Notes: generated by a model not told the origin, from the sequence alone. DNA of 64,000 nt from Rhodocollybia butyracea (GCA_015501585.1 JADNRY010000170.1:62001-126000), one strand, 5' to 3'. Shown: positions 24,227 to 37,084, numbered from the stretch's first letter. Program-made: numbers and translations.

Positions 24227-25941
24227 ATGCAGTCCAAGTCGACCCCTCTACCAAAGCTCCAGATTGGAATCACTCTGATAATTCAGTTAGCAGAACCAGT
24301 CACAGGCATGGTAATCTATCCCTTCATTACCAGAGCCATTCGACGAAGTGGCATCACCCAAGGCAATGAAAGGAACATTGGATATTATGCTGGAATTGTC
24401 CAATCCATCTTCTTCTTCTCAGAATCTCTCACAGTGTACTACTGGGGACGTGCTTCCGACTTTTATGGTCGAAGGCCAATTCTTCTGATAGGTCCTCTCG
24501 GCTTGGCGTTGTCGGTCCTGGCATTTGGTCTCTGCTCAACATTCTGGGGAATGATGATCTGCAGATCCGCAATGGGTATATTCAATGGCAATATTGGTTC
24601 GTATTCTGGCTTTGGAATGGAGAAAGTCTGACATCCCATCACAGGTGTATCAAAAACTGTAATGGCTGAAGTACGTTAAATTGCTTTAAACCCAGCATTC
24701 CCAAATGGAAATTGTTGTTACCATAGGCTACGGACAAAACAAACAGGGCTGACGCATTTACATTGATGCCACTGGTGTGGACAATTGGAATGACTGCTGG
24801 GTCTATCCAGGTTTATTACTTTTTATATGTGATTCTGACCAGCCAAACCGTAGTCCCGCCTTGGGTGGCATCTTGGCAGACCCTGCCTCAAGATGGCCTG
24901 ATATCTTCGGAAAATTCACATTCTTCCAAGAATATCCCTGGTTTCTTCCCTGCTTTACAGCGGGTCTTCTGGCTTTTCTTGCATTCCTACTCTCTTTGTG
25001 GGGACTGAGGGAGGTACTTATAGGCTCCTCCAGCTCACCATTTAATATTGATGATTGGCATTAGACACTATCCACTAAAGTGAAGCAAACCTACACTGAA
25101 GCAGCACCTTTGCTCCATGGGAACGCAGAAATATCCACATCCTATGGCCTTCTTCAACCTAATGTGGAAGCTAGTTTGCCTTTGCAGCAGTCACCTCCAA
25201 CTGCTCTTTCTCTCCTCGGAGACCCGAAATTGAGAATAACCATCTTGAGTATGGGACTCCTCTCTTTTACTGGTTTGTACTTCGTCTGTCAAGCCTTTCT
25301 TGAGCATCTAATATATAATCTCGGCAAAGACATGTGCTATGAGGCACTCATTCCAATCATCTATTCGACATCAATCTCTGTCGGTGGCCTCGGATTTTCT
25401 CCTTATCAAGTGGGCCTGATAATGGGCATATTTGGCTTGTTTGACGGTATTTGGAACTGGGTTGTTTTAACAAGGATCATCAAGAGGTATGGCCCGAGAA
25501 AGACAATAATTCTGTTCTACAGCTTCTTTTTGGTACACTTTGCACTACTGTGGGTCCTTCGTGACCTTACATTCTACTTTGGAGCCGTTACACCGCTTGT
25601 ATGGGCACTGCTTGTTTTCCAGCTTTTCATGTCAACTGTAATTCTCACAGCCTTCAGTGAGTGCCCATGTGGCCTTCCAGTGCTTGCTAGTGTTATTAAT
25701 CAATGGCTCAGATGCAATGCACCTGTTAGTTGTGATGAGTGCTCCACCAAATGCACTAGGATCAGTTACTGGTTTAGCCCAGGTGTTCTCATCTGGGGCG
25801 AGAGGGTGTGCCCCCCTTTTTGCATCATCACTGTTTTCATTCTCACTACAGTCACGGGTTGCTGGGGGTCACCTGCTGGAAATAGTGCTCATTGGTGTTA
25901 CTATTATGGGAATTTACACCTTATTGCGGCTCCCTCATTAG
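24227..25941 (+). CDS. Major facilitator superfamily transporter
   Basis: Exons 24227-24596, 24645-24670, 24727-24810, 24843-25013, 25065-25656 and 25712-25941 give about 490 aa, normal for a 12-helix MFS protein. The N-terminal half has LQIGITLIIQLAEPVTGMVI, YAGIVQSIFFFSESLTV and motif A as WGRASDFYGRRP, then GLALSVLAFGLCS and NGNIG. The C-terminal half has GFSPYQVGLIMGIFG, VTPLVWALLVFQLFMS and ALGSVTGLAQVFSSGARG. The family includes fungal drug and metal-chelate exporters; the substrate is unknown. The junction at 24811-24842 is doubtful: keeping frame needs a 32-nt intron, while the longer GT-AG options (to 24853) either shift the frame or drop residues. About 13 residues (near HLIYNLGKDMCYE) look like an extra insertion. 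Confidence 0.82.
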
Positions 25942-25951
25942 TTTGTAACTA

Positions 25952-25957
25952 AATAAA
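25952..25957 (+). promoter_or_regulatory. Possible polyadenylation signal of the transporter
   Basis: AATAAA begins 10 nt after the stop codon at 25939-25941. Confidence 0.3.
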
Positions 25958-25982
25958 ACAAAAAGATATCAGGGCAATTTTC

Positions 25983-26052
25983 AATGGAGCCGTTAAACCG
26001 CTTGTATGGGCACTGCTTGGATTTTTCATGTCAACTGTAATCCTCACAGGTT
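25983..26052 (+). pseudogene. Duplicated fragment of the transporter gene
   Basis: A stretch of about 65 bp beginning GGAGCCGTTAAACCGCTTGT closely repeats 25581-25652 inside exon 5 (VTPLVWALL...MSTVILT). An internal gap removes the CTTGTTTTCCAG part. It starts only 40 nt past the stop codon and carries no complete domain. Confidence 0.7.
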
Positions 26053-26131
26053 CTAGTGATGTTTGGGAAAATTGGACAACACCATTGAAATCTACAGGGC
26101 AAATAGAGTGGGATAGACCTTTGCCTCATAT

Positions 26132-26205
26132 TACTGTATGATTATGACCAAAAGTTCCCATACCGGGTAACGGGACCTCCCAAACTCTGTAAATTAAACA
26201 ACATT
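26132..26205. mobile_element. Partial end of the Tc1-like MITE family
   Basis: TACTGTATGATTATGACCAA then AAGTTCCC and GGTAACGGGACCTCCCAAA matches one half of 23276-23497. The inverted partner is missing. Confidence 0.5.
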
Positions 26206-26255
26206 TGAGTAGGAACCATCAGAAATTGAGACTGTAACAGCCCTACTGAGTACAG

Positions 26256-26655
26256 TAGAGATGGGCACGAGTGTTTGGCCCTTTTTGCAGTTTTCATTGA
26301 ATAGCCAGTGAATCTCTTTGAGTCAGGATGGTACCAAACACTTTATAATTTGGTTCATAACTCAGCTATTTATGATTTGATCAAACCTCGACCCATTTGG
26401 CTTGACTTTAGGAGCCTACATAGCCAAAACAAGCCAAGAGTGTCGTACACTCCCGAGTGCCGAGTCTTTTCAGCATTTTCTTCACCCATTTGGGCCCTGG
26501 AGGGTGAGAAACTTATCACAACTTGATCAAAACTTGATCACGGTGTGGATAGGTAAGTATCAAATTGCATACTGTTTGGTATCATTTTGATCAAAACTTG
26601 GCTAGCTATCCAGTGAATGGCCTTAAACTCGCGAAAACACTCGTGCCCATCTCTA
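26256..26655. mobile_element. hAT-like MITE, 400 bp
   Basis: TAGAGATGGGCACGAGTG at 26256 and its inverse CACTCGTGCCCATCTCTA ending 26655 form TIRs. Subterminal TTTGGCC/CATTTGGCTT and TTGATCAAAACTTG repeats are visible. A clean 8-bp duplication was not found. Confidence 0.65.
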
Positions 26656-26690
26656 GTACTTCACTCAAAACCCATTATCCAACACCCTTT

Positions 26691-27300
26691 TAATAATTAT
26701 CGACTTGTTATAACAAGTCCAGAGATTTTACAATTATTTATTGTTAGTAGCAATTGATATGAATGACAGGTGTTCTATAATTGAATGCCGATCAAAGATT
26801 CTCATGCGCATATGGCAGAATGGTTCTGCTGCTGCCACGATGTTATTCTGGCGTTGATCGGGAGGTTACTGGTTCAATCCTGGCTGGTAATGTTTTATTA
26901 TTTCTCCGTTTTATTAAAAGCTTGGTGGGCCTGGGTTAGCGTTTGGCGCCGCCGTAGGCGGCTCGCGCGAAGCGCGATGTTAGGGTTAGGGCTTGGCGCC
27001 GCCGCAGGCGGCTCGCGCGCAGCGCAAAAGTTAGCGGTTAGGGTTTAGGGTTAGGCGGCTCGCGAAATTTAGCGGTTAGGGGTTAGGTATATTCTGCTAG
27101 CGTAAACGAGGCTTTAGCGTGCCTGCCGACGACTTCTCGGCTTGGGGGACCCCCCGAAGGGGAGGGGAGGGAACCGGAGGGAGGCCCGAAGTTTACGCGC
27201 CTGCGGGATTACAATAGAATTATTATTATGCCGTCTTGTTATAACAATAAATAATCATACAATGTAGTTACTTATAATAACAAGTAGATAATTATTATAT
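26691..27300. mobile_element. TIR element with TTAGGG-rich core and tRNA-like box
   Basis: Imperfect inverted repeats of about 55 bp begin TAATAATTATCGACTTGTTA at 26691 and mirror at about 27240-27300. Each contains the palindrome TTGTTATAACAA or a variant. The core (about 26930-27220) is GC-rich, repeats GGCGCCGCC and GGCGGCTCGCGCG, and holds several TTAGGG-type runs (for example ATGTTAGGGTTAGGGC at about 26977). A tRNA-like segment lies at 26806-26893. Confidence 0.5.
26806..26893 (+). repeat. tRNA-derived (SINE-like) segment
   Basis: TGGCAGAATGG resembles a Pol III A box, and GGTTCAATCC about 45 nt later resembles a B box. A 4-bp D-stem (GCAG/CTGC) can form, but the T-stem is weak and the acceptor ends do not pair, so this is not a functional tRNA gene. 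Confidence 0.4.
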
Positions 27301-27550
27301 CTGTGTCCTGCGCTCCAAAACCACGTGAAATTGTTAGGTCCAAATTGTGAAAATAATCTATGGTATGGAAAGTCTCTAATACAAAACTGGATAGACTAGC
27401 TTACTGAAAGGTGGCAATGAGAAACTGGCATTGACAGGCTGAGCGAGAGCATGGTGGGAGAGCAAATATAAAAGTGTTGCCTGGGAAATGCCATGTAAAA
27501 GTCACATAAACACTGCGCGCTGACAATTAGAAGTCCACTATCACATGAGT

Positions 27551-28539
27551 GTGAGTCACAGCCCTTAATTTGGCCAAACCCCGAACCTAAACCTCAGGTT
27601 CGGTTCAACATTTTCCGAACCTCGCACCTGAACCCCAGGTTCAGGTTCGGAGGTTCGGGTTTGGGTTTAAACCTTTGAACCTCAAAAGTTTGAAAAAATT
27701 GCTAAGATTAATCTACAGACAGATACTGCATGATACTGCATTTTTCTCACTTAGTACTTTGCTAAATCACTGGCAGCCAATGAGCATGATGCTCCTCCAC
27801 CTTCCAAGTCTCTCACTGCACAATTTTAGTGATATGGACCCTCCAAGCCCAGCTGAAGAGCTCAAGGCCAAGCTGAAAACTTCTCAGACAGGACTTAAGC
27901 TGGAACAGTAAGCAATTACTTGTTTGAGAGATCAGATCAAGCTGTGTAGTAGGACAACAATTTAACTACATCATCTATAAATGTAGGTGTGTTCATGATG
28001 AATCATGATATTGGAATGTAGTTTATTTCTTCATGGTTCTTAGTCTGAATTTAGTAATCTATTTGCCAAAGCCTTGGAGGATAGTGTTTGTGTTTCCCAC
28101 TTCTAGGCCCTCCCAAAGCTTTGCAATTGAGTTGCAACCAGGTTTCCAGTCAACTTGCAAGGAGCTTTTTAATCAATATTATGACTGCCAAGCTGCTGCA
28201 AGTTCATTGATTTAATAGATGATCAAGAATGACAAGAAAAAAGATTACAAGGCATGAAAAAAACACTGTCCCAAGGAAAGTAGTTGCAAAGTTCTGAGAC
28301 AGGGAGAAACATTTCACATTTGGTTTTCCAGGAAAAATAGAAACAAGGCCTGAAATACCTGCTGCACAGTGCTAAAAGCATACTCAAAAATTCTATGCGG
28401 TTCAGAGGTTTGAACCTCGGTGCACCTCAAACCCAGGTTCACAGACCACCTGAACCTGCACCTGAACCTTAGTTTCGGTTCGGGTTCAAACCCGGTGCAG
28501 TAGGTTCTCGAACCAACCAGCGGCAACACTGATGAGTCA
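27551..28539. mobile_element. hAT-like element, 973 bp, nested in the foldback
   Basis: Starts CAGCCCTTAATTTGGC (27559) and ends CCGCTGGTTGGTT-type sequence read from the minus strand (end 28531, ...GGCAACACTG). The flanks are GTGAGTCA and ATGAGTCA, 7 of 8 identical. Subterminal GGTTCGGGTT/AACCTGAACC repeats occur at both ends. Removing it rejoins the left foldback arm. An open frame of 78 codons at 27675-27911 has no recognised domain. Confidence 0.65.
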
Positions 28540-28692
28540 TGAGAGTTGAAACTGACTGCAGGGTATAAACATGCTGAGACAGCACAACACTGTAAGAGTT
28601 GTCCCCTACTTTAACTAAGAACTTGAATGCTTGTATATTAAAAGCACTGTACACTTGTACAATAGTTGTACAGCTGTATAATGCTTGTGCAA

Positions 28693-28915
28693 CATCAGGA
28701 AAAAGTCCTAAAGCCCAGGCTCCCAAGAGACACCCCCCAATCCTAGGCAACCTGAGGCAGCCTGGGATACCCAGGGCTCCCCAGGTTGTCCTGGGCTGCC
28801 CTGTGGTTGACCTGGGATGACCTGGGGGAGGCTGGGTATCCCAGGTTACCTCAGGTTGCCTAGGATTGGGGGGGTGTCTCTGGGGAGCCTGGGCTTTAGG
28901 AACTTTTTCCTGATG
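28693..28915. mobile_element. Palindromic MITE with CATCAGGAAAAAGT ends
   Basis: Starts CATCAGGAAAAAGTCCTAAA and ends with its inverse. Almost the full 223 bp folds back, including CAATCCTAGGCAACCTGAGG. The termini are shared with the element at 11444-12188, while the interior differs. Confidence 0.65.
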
Positions 28916-29756
28916 AAGAAGTTTTCAACACTTTACAAGCAGTGTTGTGCTGTCTCAGCATGTTTATACTGCAGTCAGTTTCAACTCTCATGACTCACAC
29001 TCATGAGATGGTGGACTTCTGATTGTCAGCACGCAGTGTTTATGTGACTTTTACATGGCATTTCCCAGGCAACACTTTATATTTGCTCTCCCATGCTCTC
29101 GCTCAGCCTGTCAATGCCAGTTTCTCATTTAAGCTAGTCTATCCTGTTCCTTACTCATAACATTGACTTCCCACTCTCAAATATAGTTTTTACTTAAGCT
29201 TTCATTTACTTAGCCAATACAGAGAAATATACTTGGGCCCACAGAAAGTAACGGTCCTCTACTGTTTTGCTTTTAACTTTTGAACCAGTTCATATTTTCA
29301 CTAAATCTAAGTTATGAACTTGGCTTAAATACTCTGTGCAACCATGTCAGACCCATAAAATGTACTTCCTCTTCAAATTGGTTGCTATGTTTAGCTTATT
29401 ATAAAATTGACAAAATGCTTTAAAACAGTACAGCAATAAATAACAAGTTATGCACCTACATCTCCTCACCAATTGAAAGCCAGATATTGAAAATGGGGAA
29501 ATACATTTTTTTTCATAATTTTTACCTGTGAATATAATCTACTATAACAAGTTAAAGTAAAGCTCAGATGAAACTTATCATCTATGTTGCAAGAGATTCC
29601 CACACTTTTCTCTTATGGAAATGCAAAGCTAGTAGTTTCTACCCATTACATCTGGCCTATGCATTTTTTTACTCAAATTTATTGTGTCCTTGTAGAGATA
29701 TTTACTGTTTTTGATTGAAGAGCCACCATTGGCCCGTTACTTTCCAGGCCCCCGAG

Positions 29757-29940
29757 TACACTTCAGGCAACCACATATTTGGTCTTATTAGTCTACACTT
29801 TTTTTTACCTTGACCTTACTAAAAAGACCCAAAAACCGAGGCAAAACCCGGGCAGCTAGGTCATGACCTTGGGATTTTTGGAATTAGGTCTTGACCTAGG
29901 TCAGGTTGGTACTTTCCTGGGGTTGGTAGGTCATGGTATA
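29757..29940. mobile_element. Left-end fragment of the GCACTTCAGG hAT-like family
   Basis: ACACTTCAGGCAACCACATA, then a T-rich stretch and ACCTTGACCTTACTAAAAAG and TAGGTCATGACC, as in the complete elements. The copy is cut where LTR-derived sequence follows. Confidence 0.55.
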
Positions 29941-29994
29941 AAAAATCCCAATAATCCCAATATGTTTCTAAAAATTTCAAGTCATTATTCTATG

Positions 29995-30760
29995 ATATTT
30001 CATTCTTGTTTATATTCTCTACCTCACCATCCCTAAATGACTCAACATCAGTCAACCATGGATCCGCTTAAATGACTCAGTAACAGTCATTGCACAGCAT
30101 TGCACAGTCAGGTTGACTGATCCGCAACATTTCCACAGTTATGACTCAAATCTCATTTCCTAACTAGTACATATTAAACGGTATATAAGGAGGCTAGATC
30201 TACCAATGTACGGTAGATGTGTTATTTTTTTGAATCCAAACCCCCACTTGTTTGCTGTATCACTTGTGTGAATCATCAGACCAACTCATTGTATCTTATT
30301 GAGCTATCTCCAAGCTACAATACACATTTATACATCTTGTTGAGCTAACTCCAAGCTGTATCCACTAATATCCACCTGTTGAGCTATCTCCTAGTGAATA
30401 CCTCTTTAATTGCCACTTGTTGAGCTATCTCTGAGTATTAGACACCACACTCACTACTACTTGTTGAGCCATCTCTGAGTATTAGTTACTGATTCATATT
30501 ACTGCTTGTTGAGCTATCTCCAAGGGTAATCTTATTATTATTTGTCGAGCTATCTCCAAATAATAACTTCTGTGAGTTTTGTATTACAAACTAGTTACTC
30601 ACTGTACTTGAGCCTAGTTGTTTGAGTATATATTTTTTGCCTAGCAGTTTTAACAAATGGAAAGGCTTGCTCTAAAATCTCTATCAATTTCTCTTGTCAT
30701 TGTTACCACTGAGTTACGTACTGTGAAGGTTTGGACAAGACTATTGATCAAGTCATAACA
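29995..30760 (+). mobile_element. 5'-truncated LTR, same family as 38359-39506
   Basis: From about 30040 it aligns with the complete solo LTR: GACTCA/CACAGTCA-rich region, TATA-like GTATATAAGG (about 30181), CAAACCCCCACTTGTTTGCT, then the repeated TTGTTGAGCTATCTCC units and the end GACTATTGATCAAGTCATAACA (30760). The 5' part is missing. It is followed directly by the right half of a Harbinger-like MITE (about 30765-30852, ending TTGCCAAACAGGCC), so the LTR probably sits inside such a MITE. Confidence 0.6.
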
Positions 30761-30949
30761 AGTGGTTGATACAACCTGCGGGACAATGGACGGAATTTTG
30801 GATACAATGACAAAAATCTCACAAAATCCAGATTCGTGTTGCCAAACAGGCCAGGCTGAAAAGATTTGAAAGTATAAGGCAATTTTCCACACTGTGAAAA
30901 CGTACAGTGGCGGCGCTTAATAATGCATCATAGTGTTCAAATTACCAAT

Positions 30950-31355
30950 AATTTCTTCTCAACTTCCACGCTGGACCCTCCCTCCATGTGATATTTTGGT
31001 TCCATTATTTGTGAGCCATATATGAGTCATCTTTCTCAGCCCATCCTTGACCCAAAATGCTTTGAAAGTTGAAACTATCATATTTTGATCATATTGTATA
31101 TATATTAGCTTTCAATGTTGCAAACATTGTGTATGATATTTATAACATGAGTATACATCCTTCACCAAGGATTGAACATGTCACTGTGTGACTCTCACTT
31201 ACTAGCTGGCAAGTTTCCAAAGGCACTGCACTGACCATATTGTGTTAACAGTGTAAAATATACATAAAAGATACAACTTGAGGGTAGGTTTGGGGTGGGT
31301 CAAAAATTATTTCAGACCTCACCGACCCTCCTTACCCCGGTCCGGACCCCCTTCA
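30950..31355. repeat. Second copy of the CAAGGGGGTC MITE interior
   Basis: Aligns over about 400 bp with 6330-6760 (for example CCAAAATGCTTTGAAA and TATACATCCTTCACCAAGG). The ends are eroded. Confidence 0.6.
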
Positions 31356-31364
31356 GTATTTACC

Positions 31365-31543
31365 AATAATACATGGACTTACAATATTATGATAACAACT
31401 CACAAGTACTTGCAAGTTTACTTGCAAAAATACTTATGGGTCACTGACTTGTTTCCCAAGGGTCTTTAACAAGTCACAAGTCAGGCCTTTTGGGCCACAA
31501 GTACATGCGTGTATACTTGGACTCAAACTTGTGTCCATCTTTA
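31365..31543. mobile_element. hAT right half related to 21294-22102
   Basis: Reads as the reverse of the left part of 21294-22102 (ACTTGCAAGTTTACTTGCAA, GGCCTTTTGGGCC) and ends CTTGTGTCCATCTTTA at 31543. The other half is absent. Confidence 0.55.
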
Positions 31544-31744
31544 GGGGAACGAGTTGATGCAGACCTTGAGGAATTTGGAGATAGAAAGGGAAGGCTGTTT
31601 GAATTTGTTATATTGGTAGATATAAGATAATGATGATTCCCAATTGGCCGCCAAATAATCATGATGATTTGGCATGCATTGTACAACTTGACAAATTGGC
31701 GAGATGAAAGACCAAGGTAATATATGTACATCCACTACTGGAAC

Positions 31745-33804
<2,060 letters not shown>

Positions 33805-34586
33805 GATGTGTAGGTAGTGTAGTGTAGGCAATATAGTGATCTTGAGATCATGAGGAGCTTCTTAAATGCAAGCGTACGCTAGATCAGCTGGACCGCTGCC
33901 TTCCATCATGATCGCCCTAATTTTTTGTTACATTCAAGTTTCCGTTTCTCCGCACCAAATAAGTCTCTCAATCTACACTGCACCCAGGGAGCTACACAAT
34001 TTGAACCGCTGCATCAAGTCTGAACATGTTTATTTGTGCTTATTATAAGATTTCCCTACCGGGTATGGATTGGATTGGACACGTTAAACCTAGGTATATA
34101 AGTAGGTTTAACCGGCGCGGTCCCATTGAGAAACAGCCGGGTTCCACGCTACACATAGCGCGTCTGGGATATGTGCCGCCGGCATCTAACCTCAACGCAC
34201 CTGCATTGAGAGGCAGGTTCCTCCGGATGCAACACTGATGTTAGACATGATAGGGAAATGTCGTTATGTTTCTGCTATTTTTCCTTGTGACGTTTTGTAA
34301 CAGGTCTTTCCTTGGGTCTTCTTGAGGAAACGAGCATCTTACATTCTGTAACGCCTACAGCATGCTCATTACTGTTAGCGCCGATATTACACAATCAGTT
34401 CACTCTTATCCTCGTACCACATACTCGGTTTGGTCTATTTCTCTAATAGAACAAGATCTTGCTCATGGTCTGAGGCATAAAGAGTCAGGGCTCTTACACA
34501 TCCTCTGGTTACACACTGTGAAGCAGGTTCAAGCCTGTTGAAACAGCCTCAATGCCCAAAGTGAAGTTAGACTAGAACATCAATGG
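33805..34586. other. Intergenic, upstream of the sulfhydrylase
   Basis: Nothing recognised beyond the presumed divergent promoter region. The weak TATA-like CTATATTG about 30 nt before the ATG on the minus strand is unconvincing. Confidence 0.35.
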
Positions 34587-34977
34587 CACTACAGCGCATT
34601 CTATAAATGGCATGCATGAAAAGCAGGGACTCGGCTGTGGCATTTCATTTTGCATGTGAAAAACAATATGAGTGGCACGCACAGCATATAAATTGATATT
34701 CAAAGCCTTTTACGCCAGATATAGGAAAAGAATTTCATGCCAAACTGGCTAACATAAGAATAATAAATGTCATTTACTTTACTGCATGATAAATTCATAC
34801 TTTCTCATAGGGACTTTACCAATCATGATTCGTGCCTGATATAGGAGACAAGTTTCTTAAAATAAAAATCATAAATGTCAATACTTTGTCAGCGGAAGTT
34901 CATTATTTTCACTTAAAGATCGTCGTTGTATATGTTGCTGACTGCTTCGTGTGCCACTTATAGAACCCGCCCTAGTG
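34587..34977. mobile_element. CACTA-like palindromic MITE, diverged copy of 444-962
   Basis: Starts CACTACAGCGCATTCTATAA and ends TATAGAACCCGCCCTAGTG. The interior shares CCTTTTACGCCAGATATAGG-type sequence with 444-962 but is shorter and more diverged. Flanking TGG and TGA do not form a clean duplication. Confidence 0.6.
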
Positions 34978-35422
34978 TGAAGAAATTACTACGACGGCTA
35001 TTCAATAGAGGGAGTGGCAAGACAGTGATTGCTGCGCAGTAGCATTAAGGATATTTTATGGAGCCTATGTAATGGAATGTGTATCAGTGCCTTGAAGTTA
35101 GTGCCTTGAAGCTTTCAATACCACTTATCAATCATGGTGAGCGGCGAGCCTGATGACATATCCAGATTACACAGGTGTCCACATACCTCTCCCGTGACTT
35201 AACAAATTATCCCGGGCCTATTACGGACCGCAGGCGCACAAGCAATCGGTAAGGTACCAGAACATTTATGGTGATGTTACATAGACAAAGTGGTAAATAG
35301 TAGTATCTACCCGCTAGGCATCTGATCTCACTTAGAAGTGAGAGTCTTGTACGTCATACCAGAATATCTACAATAAACAGTCAGGGTAGCTCAGGCTGTT
35401 TCAGACATGAAGAAAAGACGCT

Positions 35423-35989
35423 TTACCCGATCCTCTCAGCACCTGGGTCATTGAAGATTCTGATGAAAAGAAAAGTGCATTAACGTCAAAATAGTATCAA
35501 GTGGTTACTTCTATGGCACTCACATGTAACCTCGGTTAGAATGGACCCCGAGTTCTTTTTCAAAGAAATTAAAGAGAGACTTTGCGTATCCATCATGCTT
35601 TTCGACAACAAGACCCACAATCACCTTAGGCAGACATCAGGAAGCGCAAGGGAGATGCAAAGAGTAGAGGTAGAAGACTAACAAGATTCAAAACAAACGC
35701 GGGCTCGTGTGTCCCACCAAAATTCAAAGTCTCGTTGTACGAGACAGACGTTGAGATAAATCCTTCCATACCAAATGATTCAGCAGCAGCCTAGAAGTTG
35801 TATCCTATTACTGTCGCTACCCATTTGGTGTAGATCCATGACAGACCTTTGCAAGACTGAGTGACAAGGCCTTCTCATCTGCAACCTGCAGACAAACATT
35901 GACGAGGTAAGCACGATGTAAAATCTAAGGAGAAGGAAATAGAGACTGGGGAGCACCTTAACGTTAGTGGTGAGCTGAACAATGGGCAT
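35423..35989 (-). CDS. MIF-type tautomerase, 105 aa
   Basis: Five minus-strand exons (35989-35957, 35885-35847, 35790-35683, 35624-35524, 35459-35423) join in frame to 105 aa, close to the 110-120 aa usual for macrophage migration inhibitory factor. All four introns are GT-AG (56-71 nt). The start MPIVQLTTNVKV places the catalytic proline directly after methionine, as in MIF and 4-oxalocrotonate tautomerases. Later segments SVSYNETLNFGGTHEPAF and ELGVHSNRGYIIFND fit the MIF strand pattern with the N-x-x-x-x-F-G-G-T and R-x-Y-I-x-F-x-D positions. MIF proteins are trimeric keto-enol tautomerases; the fungal role is not settled. No animal-type cytokine role is implied. The C-terminus is slightly short. 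The sulfhydrylase lies 1.6 kb downstream on the same strand. Confidence 0.82.
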
Positions 35990-37084
35990 TTTTTCGAGAT
36001 ATGTAACGACAACGGAGTGTAGGGGATAAGTTGAATGTCTGGGGGAGAATGATGACTAGAGCAGAGTATTTATGGCCCCGCGCTTCACGAAGTTTTCTCA
36101 AACCATCAACAAAACTATCAAGTTGCTCAGAAAAGCTGCTTTCCAATCAGAACCGATTTTGATATCATCATAATGGTCGTCTTCTGACGCCACATGAAGT
36201 GGTAACCGGATTTATTGAAGCCGTTGCTTCCCAATTAGAACACAGCTCAATATCAACTTGAGTAAATGATCATCTTATTCAGTGATCAAGTCGTGCCCCA
36301 TTCGGTCTGTCAACTGCCCCATTCGGTCTGTCAACATGGACAATGATCAAAACTTAGTACACCGAGACATCGGTGACCTTACTTTACAGTATTCATATGA
36401 CCTGGAACCTCACATCAACACCTGAGCTATGACACCTCAACAAATGATATACAGATGTCGAGGTAACGAAGGAACCGTGCCTATTTGTCCCTGAAAACAT
36501 CAGATCCTAGTTCAAAATTCAGCTCATAGCCTTGGGCGCTGATTACGTGGGATCTGGGACTCACACCGGGGCGGCACATGATCCAAGTGAATAGTTAAAT
36601 GCGGATAATGATTCACACCTGCACACTTGTAAAAAGGAAGGTTGATGCAAGCCTAAGTGTTGACCGTAAAACTGATTTATTATAGATTTATAGTAGCTTG
36701 ATAGTAGCTATTACTATCAAAGGCTAGCTCCAAAGTCTTAAATTTCTTCTGCATATCACTTTGAAGTTTGAATGTACCTTCCTTCGGTTCTGAAAACTAT
36801 ATCATTTATGGTATCATGTTGCCACGAAGTACTCGAGGCAAGATTTGTGTAGGTACGTACATGATCAAGGACAGAGACCATTCACTCATGTGCCAATTTT
36901 TAAGGAAGAGAAAAAAATATGCCGAGCAGATTTTTGTACTGAAACAAAGCTGATTATGAGTGGTTTTTAGTCCATCCTAAATGGTTACTGAAATTATATG
37001 ATAAACTATAAAAGGATTATCTTATCTTATCGGAAAATTTCTGAAATCTCCTAGGCAGATTTTTTTTCGTTTCCCGGTGTGTAC
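35990..37084. other. Upstream region of the tautomerase; short direct repeat
   Basis: A TATA-like CATAAATAC (minus strand) lies about 80 nt upstream of the tautomerase ATG, inside a 60-codon open frame that is probably leader. GCCCCATTCGGTCTGTCAAC is tandemly duplicated at 36296-36337. Nothing else was recognised. Confidence 0.4.

Larger units (their letters stand above)
27390..29140. repeat. Large foldback with about 200-bp arms, interrupted by a hAT
   Basis: The left arm begins GATAGACTAGCTTACTGAAA near 27390, runs to 27558, and resumes at 28532-28600 after a nested hAT. The right arm mirrors it at about 28925-29140 (for example GCTCAGCCTGTCAATGCCAG). The arms remain highly similar, and the spacer holds another palindromic MITE (28693-28915). 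Outer termini and TSD were not resolved. Confidence 0.65.

Noticed and set aside
26806..26893. Functional tRNA gene
   Set aside because: A- and B-box-like motifs exist, but the acceptor ends do not pair and the T-stem is weak. A tRNA-derived repeat is more likely.
30290..30560. CRISPR-like regular repeats (also 39000-39310)
   Set aside because: The repeats are imperfect, spacers vary in length and are partly shared between the two copies, and the arrays lie inside fungal LTRs.
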